Assembly: GCA_034687125.1 (NCBI GenBank)
Contig: JAQGBZ010000136.1
Coordinates: 1-64,000 of the forward strand
DNA: 64,000 nt
Reading direction: 5' to 3'
Origin: Neelides folsomi
Taxonomy: Eukaryota > Arthropoda > Collembola > Neelipleona > Neelidae
Part shown: positions 11,601 through 24,100 of the stretch, piece after piece
Position numbering within the stretch: the stretch's first letter is position 1
How the letters are laid out: the number at the start of each line of letters is the position of its first letter
The notes under the pieces: model-generated
Seen by the model: only the letters and a program-made list of their open reading frames with translations
Databases searched by the model: none
Told to the model about the DNA's origin: nothing
Program-made: the position numbers and the translations under genes

Positions 11601-12694
11601 GTGTCTTTGCAGGTATATCTTTTACAAACTTCCTCGGATTCATCAGATCCTGAGACAATGATAAAATTTATGGTAAAAATATATTATAATTGGATCTAAC
11701 TTTGTACCTATATCCAGTACGATAAATATTGCAATAAAATATTAGGTATATAAAGCTGCGACATACCATCAGGACAATGTGGCATTCCGTTGCAGGCTTT
11801 GGAATCAGAAATACAAGCCCCGTATTTACACCTGAATTGTCCCGGCAAGCAGCTAACAATAAAAAGAAAACACGATTTTTTTACTATAACAGTTTATAAC
11901 ACTAAAATGTTACAATTAAGTAATAGTTGGTAAAATGCATAGATAAAAGAAAGTTAATTAATGAGCTAATTAAGAGTTAATGGTTTTGAAAGAAACCTTA
12001 TTCCACCACAGATATGTTCTGACTCGTCACTTCCATCCAAGCAATTGATGTTACCTATTTAAATGACATGTTTTATTCATTCCACAATCATCTAAATTAT
12101 AATGGCAATGCTCTATTGATAATATTTGGGTCTCCGAATTAAATATATCGAATAAAATGAAAGTCATTATTAAATTAAATTGAATTAAAATTAAAGTAGT
12201 TAAAATTAAACTTTTACCATCACAAACTCTCGAGAGCGGAATACAGCCTCCGTATTCACATTGAAAAACTCCAACTTTTTTCGGACCGGCTCTAATTTTA
12301 ATCGGGATGAAAACAAATTAAGTATTGAATAAAGACAATAAAATTACAGATTATTTATTTAATTTGGAATTACCCGCAAAGCGACCGTAAAATCTTTGGT
12401 GAGCAAATGAGTTCATTTTCATCCAACCCATCATCACAATCTCTCACGCCATCACAGACCTTTTCTTTTGATACGCACAAGCCGCTGCTTTGGCATCTCA
12501 ACTCCCCTGCCTTGCATGTACCAACTCCGTCAACTAAACTCATTCAACAAACCAATTTAAGTCAATTCCTAATCAATTATCTAACAATCTCATTGGAGCT
12601 TTGGCTCACCAAAGGTCACTCGAGTGAAGAATCCAACCAAAAAGGTAAATGCAATGAAGATCCAATTACTCTTGGAGCTTCCACTTCCCTTCAT
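8699..12694 (-). CDS. Modular serine protease (ModSP type): 4 LDLa + 2 sushi-like + S1 protease
   Basis: Fifteen exons, all in phase: 12694-12610, 12533-12374, 12291-12218, 12054-11997, 11852-11767, 11649-11556, 11447-11440 (8 nt), 11340-10947, 10832-10669, 10449-10190, 10097-9977, 9901-9850, 9756-9674, 9493-9250 and 9047-8699; 743 residues. It starts with a hydrophobic signal-like segment ([13 protein letters not shown]). Four LDL-receptor class A modules follow (CDG...DGSDE motifs), then a Thr/Pro-rich linker, a sushi module, a second Cys-rich module and the trypsin-like domain after [16 protein letters not shown]. Catalytic residues: His in SAHCV, Asp in LDSDIAIL, Ser in GDSGGG. The position equivalent to trypsin 189 is Ala, so trypsin-like specificity is unlikely. 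In insects ModSP starts the protease cascade upstream of Toll; the same immune role here is inferred from domain order. Confidence 0.9.
9108..9187. mobile_element. Family 1 palindromic MITE, copy D
   Basis: TACAGGGTGGGCCATAAGT palindrome inside the intron between the last two protease exons. Confidence 0.88.
10536..10611. mobile_element. Family 1 palindromic MITE, copy E (diverged)
   Basis: CGGGTGTGCCATAAGTATC ... GATACTTAAGGCGCACCCTG; a diverged palindrome in a protease intron. It has lost parts of both ends. Confidence 0.75.
11440..11447 (-). other. 8-nt microexon of the modular serine protease
   Basis: The exon ATGCGACG is flanked by a CAG acceptor and a GTAAGC donor. With it the fourth LDLa module reads [16 protein letters not shown], the family consensus. 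Without it the frame shifts (8 is not a multiple of 3) and the ICDG motif is lost. It belongs to the gene spanning 8699-12694. Confidence 0.82.
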
Positions 12695-14102
12695 CGTCTG
12701 ATTATAATCAATTCGGCCAACTCTTCCCACTGGCCGGACCAAACTCTTTTATACAAATGAATAATTGAAGATTAGAAGATGACCTACGACACTCATTAAA
12801 AACCAAATGGACCTTTGTTTGTTTAAATTATTAAAATTATTTAAATATCAGAAAGAGGAAATTTAAATATCCCAAAGAGGAAATCTTATTCCAAGGGTTG
12901 AAGGTGCGGATGAATTTGTGAGAGAACTACCTTCACTTTCTATAACAAAGGATATGAAGGAGAAGTTTGCGAATATGAGGGAAAAAAACTTCCCTGGCGT
13001 GACTGATTTATATGAAGAGTCAACGATTACGAAGAAAAAACTGGCTCGACCACTTTTGCTCCTTTGAGATTGAGTGTGACGGAAACGGCATTGAAAGGAG
13101 TGCGGAATCCAATGTAGCTCCCTAATTAATGGCAAGAGGATACACATGGCCTATCTCACCTGCATGTGCTCAAATGCAGGAGCTCAATTCCACACATCAT
13201 ACAACATTAGCATCAATCTGGAATCTTAATGTTCTGCACGTCTGTACCTTGTACCTTTACATTTTTTATCGCCAAATCGCCATGCTATATAGCTTGCAAT
13301 TGGCTCATATCACAATATATATATATATATATATATATGTATATCATTCCCTACCTTAGAACTAATTTAGCGAAGATGCGCCAAAGATTCTCCAAAACAT
13401 CCCCAATTATATAATTGGTAAATAATGTTTATAAAGGTAAAAAAGACGACAAAAAATATTATAGACCAATATGACGTAAGGAGATAATTAAACAATAATT
13501 ATTACTTTAAATTTTTACACATTTGTTACCACATTGTTAAATCCAAATGGTCAATGAGAACATGACGATCATAGCAAAACATAATCTTGATCCTGTACAG
13601 AATCGGAAATAACAAACAAGTGCTAAAACGAATTTAAAACCAGAAATTAATGGAAAATAAGAAACCAGATAAAAACAAAATTTTACTTTTTTTATAAACA
13701 TTAGCTTTATTAACATTTTCAATTGATGTTCAATTTACAATTCAATATATATATTTATATGAGGATGGGAGCGTAACAGAAACTCAAATGTGAAATTCCT
13801 ATCATATCATGGAAGTAAATCGCAGTAAGTCATAAAGTAAAAAGTAGGAATATGTAAGTTATAGTATTATATAAGTTTTTGTTACGTCTCCTTCCAGTAT
13901 AATAATCCATATTATGTGTATCCACATTAATTTAGCTTGATGTTAATATAACAAAAATTCTTTCTTTTCAATTTAATATAATAATAATACTTATCGATAT
14001 TTATGAAATATTGGGAGACTCAACTTTCGATTGGGAGAGATGAAAAACTCAACATAATTCTAATAATAAGGAAAATACATATTATATAAAATAACTAGTA
14101 TT
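12695..14102. other. Intergenic region, with one coding-like segment and a TA microsatellite
   Basis: A (TA)n tract lies at about 13315-13340. On the + strand, 12867-13067 is open for 66 codons with a charged, soluble-looking sequence (…ITKDMKEKFANMREKNFPG…) after a possible AG acceptor. I do not recognise it and see no partner exons. The remainder to 14102 is AT-rich and includes the 3' flank of the PP4 gene. Confidence 0.45.
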
Positions 14103-15543
14103 TTAAAGGAAATAGTCTGGTTGTGGTTTCTTGGTAGGAACTCCTCTCGCTTCTTGTGGAGCTGCCTCAAAAATGATGAATTCTCGTTGTAAATGTTCAT
14201 CAAGCTCAAGGATCGCAGCAACGTTTCCACATCTAAAAAACACGAATTTAGAATTATTTTAAGAATTTAATATTCAATCAATTAGTTTTTTAATTATTAA
14301 AAAATTACTAAAACTCCTCATAATGAATTAAAAAACTAATAAATTAATAACGAATTGTATTTACCTGTAACAGTAGTTAGGAGCTGACCAAACAGTAAGA
14401 ACCGTGTCTTGAAAATGCCATTTGTATCCTTCCATTACGAGCTGGTGGGCCCGACAAATCATATCCACGTCATTTGCAGCGTTGAACTGTGTCACTACAT
14501 CTGATCCAAAAAGATATCCAGCTCCTCGTGGACTCACGCCCCAACCAGTTGTATCTAATTAGCAAAAATAAAATTTCATCGTAAAATATTCAAGAATCAT
14601 TTCATCATAAAATAAAGGAATTTAATAAATGAAGGTAACCTTCAGGATCCGACCAAAGAAGGTCACACATTGGGCCATCATGAGGAACTTCTTGCTTTCG
14701 ATCAATAGCTCTAATCTGGTCCAACGTCTGAATAGAAGGAGAAAGTCCTCCATGTACACAAAAAATCTATAACATTAAAGAATAATTGAATTTTATTAAA
14801 TTAAGAGAAAAATTGTTAAACTTTGTAGTTAATGAATGGGGAATGAAAGAATCTATAAGACAATTTAGAGTAAACCCATTACCTTCCCGTCAATGATAGC
14901 AGACAGAGAAAGATAGTCAAAGATTTCAGTGCAGTAACGCCAAACAGTTATTGATCCATATTTCCTCAGACATTCATCGTAGAAGCCGTAAACTTGAGTG
15001 ATTTGCCTCGATTCGTGATTCCCACGGATGAGTGTCAAACGATCGGGATATCTCACCTATATTTACAGTTATATGTGAAGAATGTATTTAAATGTAAATA
15101 AATATTATGTAAATTAATAAAATTTGAATCTTTTGCTAACTTTGAGAGCTAGCAATAACAAGAAAGTTTCAACAGAGTAGAATCCTCGATCAACGAAGTC
15201 TCCGAGGAACAAGTAGTTGGTCTCCGGCACATCGCCACCAACTTTAAAAAGTTCTTTCAAGTCGTAGAATTGGCCATGAATATCACCACACACCTGAAAT
15301 TAAATATAAAATTATAAAATATTTATAATTTTTAGGTATGGTTTATAATTAAGCTAATGTTAAAAGTAAATGTAATTAAATACTAACAGTCACAGGAGAA
15401 TCCACTCGCTGGACATTCGACTCTTCAACTAAGATCTCACGAGCTTTCGCACACAGAGTCTTCACTTCCGACTCTTTAATAATTTCACATCTTTTTAGCT
15501 GTTCAATTTGTCTGTCCAAGTCTGCATGGGAAGAATGAGGCAT
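14103..15543 (-). CDS. PPP4C: Protein phosphatase 4 catalytic subunit
   Basis: Six exons: 15543-15388, 15294-15141, 15056-14883, 14766-14640, 14554-14365 and 14232-14103. The product is nearly identical in length and sequence to animal PP4c (about 307 residues). Metal- and phosphate-binding PPP motifs are all present: GDIHGQ, GDFVDRG, RGNHESR, HGGLSP and YCYRCGN, and the C-terminus is DYFL, which in PP2A-like enzymes is carboxymethylated. LDRQIEQL near the start and the C-terminal PQEARGVP favour PP4 over PP2A and PP6. The start at 15543 gives [12 protein letters not shown]. An in-frame Met 11 codons upstream (15576) exists but would add residues not typical of the family. PP4 is a Ser/Thr phosphatase acting in DNA repair, centrosome and splicing control with R2/R3 subunits. 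It lies head to head with the HACD3-like gene. Confidence 0.96.
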
Positions 15544-16255
15544 CTTGGATTTCAACTGTGCAAAGAATACCACCAAGGAATATTAACAAAATATAAAAGT
15601 CAGTTTTTTATGTAATTGACGAAGAAAGTTTTTTTTAACTGAAATGCACTTTTGGGCTCGAGGTGATTTTCGGATTTGCGGCCTTCATGGTATTTGGCAT
15701 TTTTATTTCTTCGGTCTTTGGACGACAGAGGAAAACCAGAAGTTGAAGATCGATGGGGAGAGTGGAAATTGGGGGAAGAGAAAACTGGGAAAGGAAAACA
15801 AGTTTAAAAATTTAATGTCGTTTAATTTCAACTAAAGTTAAAGGTGGTTGGACGAGTTCTCTTTTGAAATGCCGATTGAAGTAAAGTGAAGTGAAGGGAT
15901 ACGCTCACAACGAACCGTCTCATTTCTTCAGAGGGCGCTAAAAGTAATTTCATCAACTAACATGCTCCTCTTTTCCTTATGTGCCCCATTAGGGAGTGGC
16001 CCATAAGGCATGTGTTATAATCCAGATCCATGTTTTCCCCAATCCCAGTGTGATATTTGAATATCTTGTCCGATAACATGATCTAGTTTGACTTGAGTTG
16101 GCCAATAATGGTAAAAAGTATTCAAGGGATGATATTATGCTAACTTGTATATATTGTGGGTATGGGATTTATTTTGCAAAAAAGAGTAATTGGGAAATAG
16201 TTAATTAGTGGAATTAAATTCCCTTCTTTACATCCAGATATCAGTTTATTTCAAA
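15544..16255. other. Shared upstream region of the divergent PP4c and HACD3-like genes
   Basis: About 700 bp separate the two start codons. The part near 15640-15960 is less AT-rich than its surroundings and may hold promoters for both genes. No specific motif could be assigned. Confidence 0.45.
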
Positions 16256-17969
16256 ATGGTACAGAGTAAAAGTCCTTTTGTTTATTGGAGTCAGACGGAA
16301 ACCACAGTGAGTCTTCGGGTTGATATCAGAAATGCACTTGTAAGTATTAATATTTCAGCTAGTTATTAAAGATTTCCTATTTAATTAGTCGTTAGTCATT
16401 CTGTGTTCTCAACCATTAAAACTTTTAAATTACTTTGATAGAATCCAGAAGTTGATATTCAAGAAGACAGAATTGAATTTGAGTCCTCTGGGTCAGGTGC
16501 CGACGCGAGTTTGTCAAATTATCATTTCCTTTTGGAACTTCCCCATTCCGTAAATCCAAAGGTATTGTTGGAAAATTAAACTTTAAAGATCTCATATTTA
16601 TTATTTACGAAAACACAAAAGTATTTGTAAAGCAATCATACACCAATAAATAAACAAAATAATATTGAATTGAAGGCATCTACTTTTCGAGTCCTCGATC
16701 GCGACATTGACATTATCCTTAAGAAGCGGACCATCGGTTGGTGGAGCAAAGTATGCATTGGAACTCGGAAACCACCTTGGCTCAAAGTAGATTTTGATCG
16801 CTGGCAGTCGCCTGAAGACAAAGAAGAAGAAACCCCCGACATCATGAGAGAATATCCGGATTTGTTCGATGATCTGAAGAAGGAAGAGACGGGCTATCGA
16901 ATCCAAAACCTCCGTTCCGTCTATCTCTTCTTGTACAACTTTTTTCAATTTGTCGGTTATCTCTACATTGTTGGGGTGCTCTCAGTCCGTTACATGAGAG
17001 AAGGCCCGGGTAAGATTTAAGATTTACAACAATTTCCAACAATTTCCATTAAATATGTATTATATTTCTTCTTATAGTATTTCCTTTTTGAAATCAATTA
17101 ATTTGATTATTCAGATGCAACAAGAAAAGCTTATGAACTAGTCGGGTTCGCCATTCGTTACTGCCAATGTCTCCAGCTTCTTGAGATAATTCATCCCATT
17201 CTCAAATTCACAACTGGTTCTCCATTTGTTGCGGCCATTCAAGTACGAATCAAAACTTGGTTTTCAATAATTAGTTATAAATTATTATATTTATAATAAG
17301 TTCATTTTCAACATATAATTGACTTTGTAATACTAAAGTAGAATTCTGAATTCATCGTTTAATCGACCATTGTGAATTTTGTTTTATAGATTCTTGGACG
17401 TGGTTTGGTCCTTTTTGTGGTTGTTGGCCCTGAAGATCGAATTCAAACCCACCCAGGAGTCTTTTTCCTATTTTACGTGTGGGCCATCGCTGACTGTATT
17501 CGATATCCATACTATCTCCTTACCATTTCCAAAGTTCATGTCAAGGTTGTGACTTGGATTCGCTACTCTGCTTGGATTTTGCTCATTCCAATTGGAGTCG
17601 CTTGCGAAGCAATACTCATCTTTTTGTATGTCAATTCATTATTATTTTCAATCGTTTATAATTTATAACAGCATGTTACAAGCCTATACGATTTACAATA
17701 TAAAACTTATTTATTATATAAGATATAAGATGATTAAATGAGTTTAGTAAAATTAATATATTAATTTAATTTTTAGCTGTATTCCAATGTACGAAGAAAG
17801 CGGACGATGGTCGATGAGTTTGCCCAACAGTCTCAATTTCACTTTCAATTTTGTGGGAATTATGAGGGCATATTTGCTCTTTGGAGTTTTCCCACTTCTC
17901 TACACCCTCATGCATTACATGTGGAGAGGAAGATCAAAGGCGCTCAACAAGAAATATAAAATAAAATAA
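16256..17969 (+). CDS. HACD3: HACD3-like very-long-chain 3-hydroxyacyl-CoA dehydratase (p23/CS + PTPLA domains), catalytic Tyr replaced
   Basis: Six exons: 16256-16339, 16442-16561, 16676-17009, 17115-17242, 17390-17625 and 17777-17969; 364 residues (human HACD3 is 362). An N-terminal CS/p23-like domain (PFVYWSQTETTVSLRVDI…) precedes a linker with FDRW and then the multi-pass PTPLA-like membrane domain (FLYNFFQFVGYLYI, LLEIIHPILKFTTGS, RYPYYLLT). The C-terminus is basic (KALNKKYKIK), fitting ER retention of the family. HACD enzymes dehydrate 3-hydroxyacyl-CoA in very-long-chain fatty acid elongation. Their catalytic pair is Tyr and Glu in a Y-P-x-G-x-x-x-E motif. Here the motif reads IPIGVACE: Glu295 is kept but residue 288 (codon 17585-17587, ATT) is Ile. 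The enzyme may therefore be inactive, or a scaffold only. Confidence 0.93.
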
Positions 17970-20900
17970 CATTGAAATTTATTTCCTCTTTAAAACAAAT
18001 ATCTAAATGTATTTTAATCTTTGTTCAATGCCCATTTTGCATTAATTGTATGTCATTACGTGTTTTAGCTTTGTACCATTGTAAATTAAAGAATTTTTAA
18101 CGAATCAACATTTGTTCTTGATATGAAGGAAGAAATGATTTGAGCGTATGAAGCCAAAAGTGATGAAATAAAATGTTAAATTGAGGAAAACTAATTTTTA
18201 TTAAGAAACAATTAAATCTAAAATACACACATTCGAACAAGCCTAGAATGGACCTCAAAAGTTTTTTTATTTAGAAATCAGTTCTTAGATAGGCAGCATA
18301 TTGATTCGAGTGTCCCAAGAAGTTCCCAAAAGTCCTCAACTGATATTCATCACATTTTCAATCTACTATTTTATTTAGATATCCTCTACAAAGATCAAGA
18401 TCATACAAAGTTAGTTGGCGAATTCCTCGCCAACTTCATCAATTAATCGCATCGCTGTAATTTAAATATTTACTAATAATGAAATACAACTCGGCCAATA
18501 TATTTTTGATCAATCAACATTCACCAAATGGTATTGTAGTTATTATAAACAATTTTTCTATTTCTGTCCAAATGAGATAAAAATCATTTTGCTAAATTAT
18601 TTATCAAACATAAATAATGTAGTGATAATCTATAATCAGTTTTGATAACTTTAATCTTTACATTTATGAATAAATTTATCGCTCTTGTATATTAACATTT
18701 AGTATTAACAATTTAATTTACTCACACTCTCAATTTTAATTGTAGTTCTATAATTCATCGCAACATTTCCCATTCATAACTTTACATTAATTCAATATGG
18801 TATCAGGTTTTAGTTAGTCGTTGATTCATAAAATATCCTAATTTTAAAAATGAAATAATGCATTTTATCTGTTGATATTTTGACATCTTATTCATATACT
18901 AGAAAAAATGAAATAAATAAAATGCAAGGTAATGATTATAACATTTTCATTTAGTTTACCATTAAATGTACAAATACAACAATGATATTGTAAGTATCTT
19001 AAAATTGTATTTATAGTCAATTAATATTTTGTGTATTTTCTCAGACTGATCCTTGGCAGTGATAAAGGAGAGAAAACGACACAAAGTTGAATTACAGTCC
19101 TAATATTAACATGCAACATTTCATCAAGGATGATCGTCCCAATTATTTTTATTATTATATATTCCAATATTAATACTATTTAATAGTATGAGTGTAAACA
19201 TTCTAATAAATAGAATTTGGAAGAGGAAAAATATATATAAATAGGGATAATTGAAAATTAATGAATCAATAAAATTTTATAATTATTATGTAATGTTTGA
19301 AAGTGGTATTAAAAAGGCAAGAAAAAAGTACCATAAATATCCTATTTGAGATTAAATATATTATAATATTATATAATTTAGATTAATTAGATAGTTTAGT
19401 AATATCACGAGTTGAAAAGGTAAACATTATTTGATTAATAATTTAACACAAATACACATTACCTGCCAACTGCACTTTTAACATGCACATTAATACAAGA
19501 TTATATCATAGTTGATAATCTACACGAAATTCATTAAACTTCCTATACTCGATTTATTCTATTCAACGAGTTTTAATAAGCACATTCAGCCAACAATAGA
19601 ATTATATAATATTTATAATGCTTTAATTTTTGATTGTAACTTGTACAGATATAAAATAATTAACATTTTATGTATGTTATGTGCTTTTAAAGATCAAGTT
19701 TTAACAAATTGTGTTTTTGTAACCGACACATACTTTACTCAACTCTTTGGAACCAACTAAACAATTACGTTGCTTTTAAAATGTTTTACTAATTAATAAA
19801 TATTAGTGATTCAAATCATTAGTCACCAATTGAAGAAAGACTATCAGATTCTCCGAAGTAGTATTAATATAATAACAATTATCAATCTTTAACAATTCAT
19901 TCTCATCCCTATACTTTATTATGTATTATAATAAATTCTTCTCAAAAATCATATATAATCAATTCCAACGTAGATAATATTAGGTATTGGCTATATTATA
20001 AAATAATACTTTATTTAAATATGAAATATAACAGTTTTAACAAATTCAATTCCAATTTTCCGATTAAAACTCACCGCATGCGCATTAACAATTGAGGACC
20101 AAACTACAGATTTGATTGGATTTTAAAGAATTTCAAAAAAAGAAATCAAATGGACAATTAAGGCCAATGTAAATTAAAGCTGCCAATAAGTGGTTTAAAT
20201 AACAATTGAATAAATCCTAATAAAGAAAAGTAAAGCTTTTGAGTTTTTCAATTGTGGGCCAAAACCCTCCAAAGGTACAGACGTGCTCTATGGTAGATTG
20301 GGTAAGTGAAGGTACTTTTCTTAAATGAAGGTATTTTTTTAAATACTCTTTATATAACCATGATTCAATACAAAGATACCATTTTCCCACAGGTACATTC
20401 ATTTCCAAAAAGTATGCAACTTTGATTCCTTTTCCATCAAATGCATTTCCCAATCCGGGTCCCATGCAAAAATTCTTCCCTACCATTCCTATCTTTAATA
20501 TAATTGTAGTACAACACACAATTTATATGTAAGTTATTTCTTTACTCTTGATGCTTAATTCCATTCAGTCATTCCTACAATTTTATATCTTTATTTAAAT
20601 AGTCAGGTTAACTTCAGGTCAACGAGAACCATGAAAGAAGCACTTGAAATAAACAAACAATAGCTCAAAATCCCATCCTAATAAATTGCTTTTGCAAATA
20701 GATGTAATATATTTTTATATTCACACATGTTTCCAAATCGAAGATTTATTTTTTTATGTAAACGCTCTGCGCTCCTTTTATTGTTAATCATTTCCCCCTA
20801 TTTCACTATTTATAATAATAGACAATTGATGCAACAGTTAAACAATTAATCTTATAACACCTCTTTTTACTCTTCGCCTTTTAGAGTCCTCACATGGTAA

Positions 20901-21109
20901 TTTTTTTTACTCATATTCTCTTTTCCCTAATTCTTTTAAAGTCGCGGTGAGAATTTGAATCACCATTTAAGTAACCATTAATTTAACTTGTCTTACCAAT
21001 GTAAATGGATAATTCTATTCGACCTAAAAGTACTAGTTTAGCTGCTGAAATCAATTAGTATGAGTTCGTGTAGGCGAATGATTGAAAGAGTGGTGAAGAT
21101 TTGTTCCGA
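17970..21109. other. Long AT-rich intergenic region between convergent genes
   Basis: Contains the 3' flanks of the HACD3-like gene (AATAAA near 18165) and of Pur-alpha. No gene is recognised. A minus-strand open frame of 100 codons at 20217-20519 lacks known motifs, and its codon content is not convincing. Confidence 0.5.
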
Positions 21110-24100
21110 CTACTTGGGCGGGAGAGTAGAGGTTCCAGGTGGCGTGGCAGTGGACGACGAAGTCGGAGGAATATTCTCACTGGCAGTGACTGACTTCCCT
21201 TCTTCCTTCATCTTATCAACGTACTCGGAGAAGATATCCCGGAACCGGGACCAAGACTTCTCAGGAATGGTGACAGCATTCCGAAAATTAGTCTTCACCT
21301 AAAACAAGAATTTTTGACCATTTAATAAACTTTATTTATTTTATAATAATTATTAATAATTAATTTAAGAAAGCAAGTGTCAAATGTCAAATCAATTAAG
21401 AAAAGATATTTTACTTCCGAGACTCTCATGAAGACTCCGCGATTGTTTTGCCCAATGTCAAAGTAGAAGATCTTATTATCCACACGGATGTGGCGTCCTT
21501 CGGGTAACTCCCCACGAAATCCCCCGTCGTCCGTTCCAAATTCCTCAAGAAGGTCCGTTAAAGCATCTCGAAATTCGATCATTCCTTAAATATAAATTAA
21601 ACTACTACAATATTCTTTAAAAATAAATTAAATCCTAAACTACTACACATAAACTACCATTAAGTCCTTACAGAAGGGCAATGTATAAAGATCCTTTTAT
21701 TATGAACCATCTAACAAAAAAGTCATACCTTGGGCCGGAATTGCAATCTGAGACCGGGGACCTCCTCGAGAAATAGTTTGCGAAACTCGAAGAAAACGAC
21801 CGCGTGTGTTTTCCTATAAAAACAAAAAATTCCTCAAATGACCTATATGACCTTATTTTTTATTAAAGGAAATTGATTCAGAGTAAGTAAAAAGTAAAAA
21901 ATAAGTTTAAATTTCAAAATTGAACCTTGAGGTCAAGATAGTATCGCCGGTTTGTTTTGACCATCACTTCGGACTTCAATTTCCCATCTTCCGGGACGCT
22001 TTCGGGGTTTGGTGGTCCGAGGGATGCGTAGAAGTCCGAGAATGCCGAAAGATGATCCCGGAACTCTGCAGCCGTTGAGAGGGCGAGGTAAATCTGGCTC
22101 CTCCGTCCATCCGCCCCGATCTCAGCCACTTTGATGAATCGACCTCTCGGGTTTTCCTTCACATCCAGGTAGAAACGCTTGCTCTGGATTTGGAGCATCT
22201 TGGAGGCCAGCTCCTGCTCCTCTCCCGCACCTAAACCCCACAACCACAAACCTTCACTTTCATCGCCCCACATAACTCAACTCAACTCATCACCAACAAT
22301 AAAGATAAACCGTTCTCATCTTCTCGATCCTTAAACAAATCAATTTCACAAATAAATACAAAATTGATCAACAAACTCAATTCACAAAATCCCTTATTTA
22401 ATTTTAAAATTTTAAAGTCTCATTCTTAATAGCAATATTGCGAATCTCTCAATCTTTAATTAATGCAATAGCAATTTTGTTCAACTGTGTTTTTGAAAAT
22501 GATATTTGAACACATATTTTAAAAGACTATTTGGTTCCTCTTTGCTGAAGCTTGAGACACTGACTGGTGTTTGGTAAACGGTTAGTCGAAGACTCGAAGA
22601 GGGAAAGGATTAAGGAATGTCGTGCGGCGAGGAGGTGCATTTGGCCCACGAGGAAGCACCCAGTGAGATGAAACTATTTAATTCATTCATTCTGGTAGAC
22701 CAATACCCAACCCCATACATCAAATCACACACAATTAACTACTAAACCATCATTCCATTAATGAATAATAACCAATGAAATCTATTAAAATATCTCTTGT
22801 AATTATTGTTAATCCTACATTTAGAATATTACAATTATTGTATCATAGTCATTGTCAATATGCTAAATAGCCTATACATATTTTGAATAGTTTACTATAC
22901 ATAATTTAGTCAAAAGTTGATATTGTAAAATCTTATATTCGAGAACTTTCATACAAGATGTTGAATATGCTATGAATTTAAGTAGGCAATTTTGAGTATG
23001 AGAAAATGAGAATGTTGACATTAAAGTTTAGCTCCGAGGCCACCGACACGCATACCTTTCGAGAGGAATGTTTGTGTGCAAAGCCCTGCACATCCCATAC
23101 AAGAAATGAGGGAATGCGGAGAGTTGTAATTGATAATGAATTCATTGTGAGGAGATGCGTAAGGCTCTACACGCATCCTACAGGTAAATATGGTTAGGTT
23201 TGACCTTGGAGGTCATTGTCCCATGAGGATCACCACGTGCCTCATACACACCCTCGACCCTCAATACCCCACCACCATCCTCAAAACATCTCACTCACTC
23301 ACAGATGAGTCATTACACCCCTCTGTCCCTCTCACAAGGATTGTCACTTTGGTCGATCAATTTCATCAAAATTACAATAGAGTAAAATAAAAATATAAAT
23401 TGATTTTAAGACGTTATTTACCATACTGTACATTACATAATACTTTATATTTAAATGAACAATCTTTGAAATCTTAAAATGCATCACTATAATTATAATG
23501 TATTATCTTATGATGTTATCCCATTGTTAAATTATATATCAAAATTATCCTTTTTTAATCTTAAATACAAATTATAAATACATTACGTCAAAAGTAAAAG
23601 GAAGGTAAATCATAAAGTAAAATAATGTAAATTGCTAGATTATAAAATAAATAAATATATAATAGTTAAGGATAAATTACTTATATATCCTTAACTTATA
23701 TTATAAAATTGTATTATTGTAAAAAACATACGCCAATAAGTAATGGGCCCTTGAATACCCGTTTCCTCTTCTTCACTTTGAAGATTCAAGTCAGAATAAT
23801 ACATTTTTGAATTGAGATCACTTTAATTGGTTTAATAAACAGTTAAAGAACTAGAGATCCAAAAACAGGTATTAGTTAAAATGTCAATATTCTACGTCGT
23901 AGCTATGAATTAGTTGATGATCTTTGTGATGTTGAGGATCAATGAGACAAGAACAAACTAACACTGTCCATTTTGTCCAAATAATATGAATCCATATTAT
24001 TTACAACACCCCTTAATAATGTCAGGAGTCAAAGTATGTATCATACACTTAAATACATACAAAATACTCACATTCCAATGATGCAGGTACTTCATTCCTC

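Noticed and set aside
15543-15576. Upstream Met for PP4c ([11 protein letters not shown] extension)
   Set aside because: PP4c proteins start just before LDRQIEQL; the extension is not family-like.
18411-18454. Possible last exon on the minus strand ending in MRLIDEVGEEFAN and a stop after a good acceptor
   Set aside because: Only 14 codons, no upstream partner exon found, and the stretch contains a palindrome (TTGGCGA…TCGCCAA) that can explain its look.
20217-20519. 100-codon minus-strand open frame between HACD3-like and Pur-alpha
   Set aside because: No motif, no splice partners, and no codon pattern convincing against the AT-rich background.
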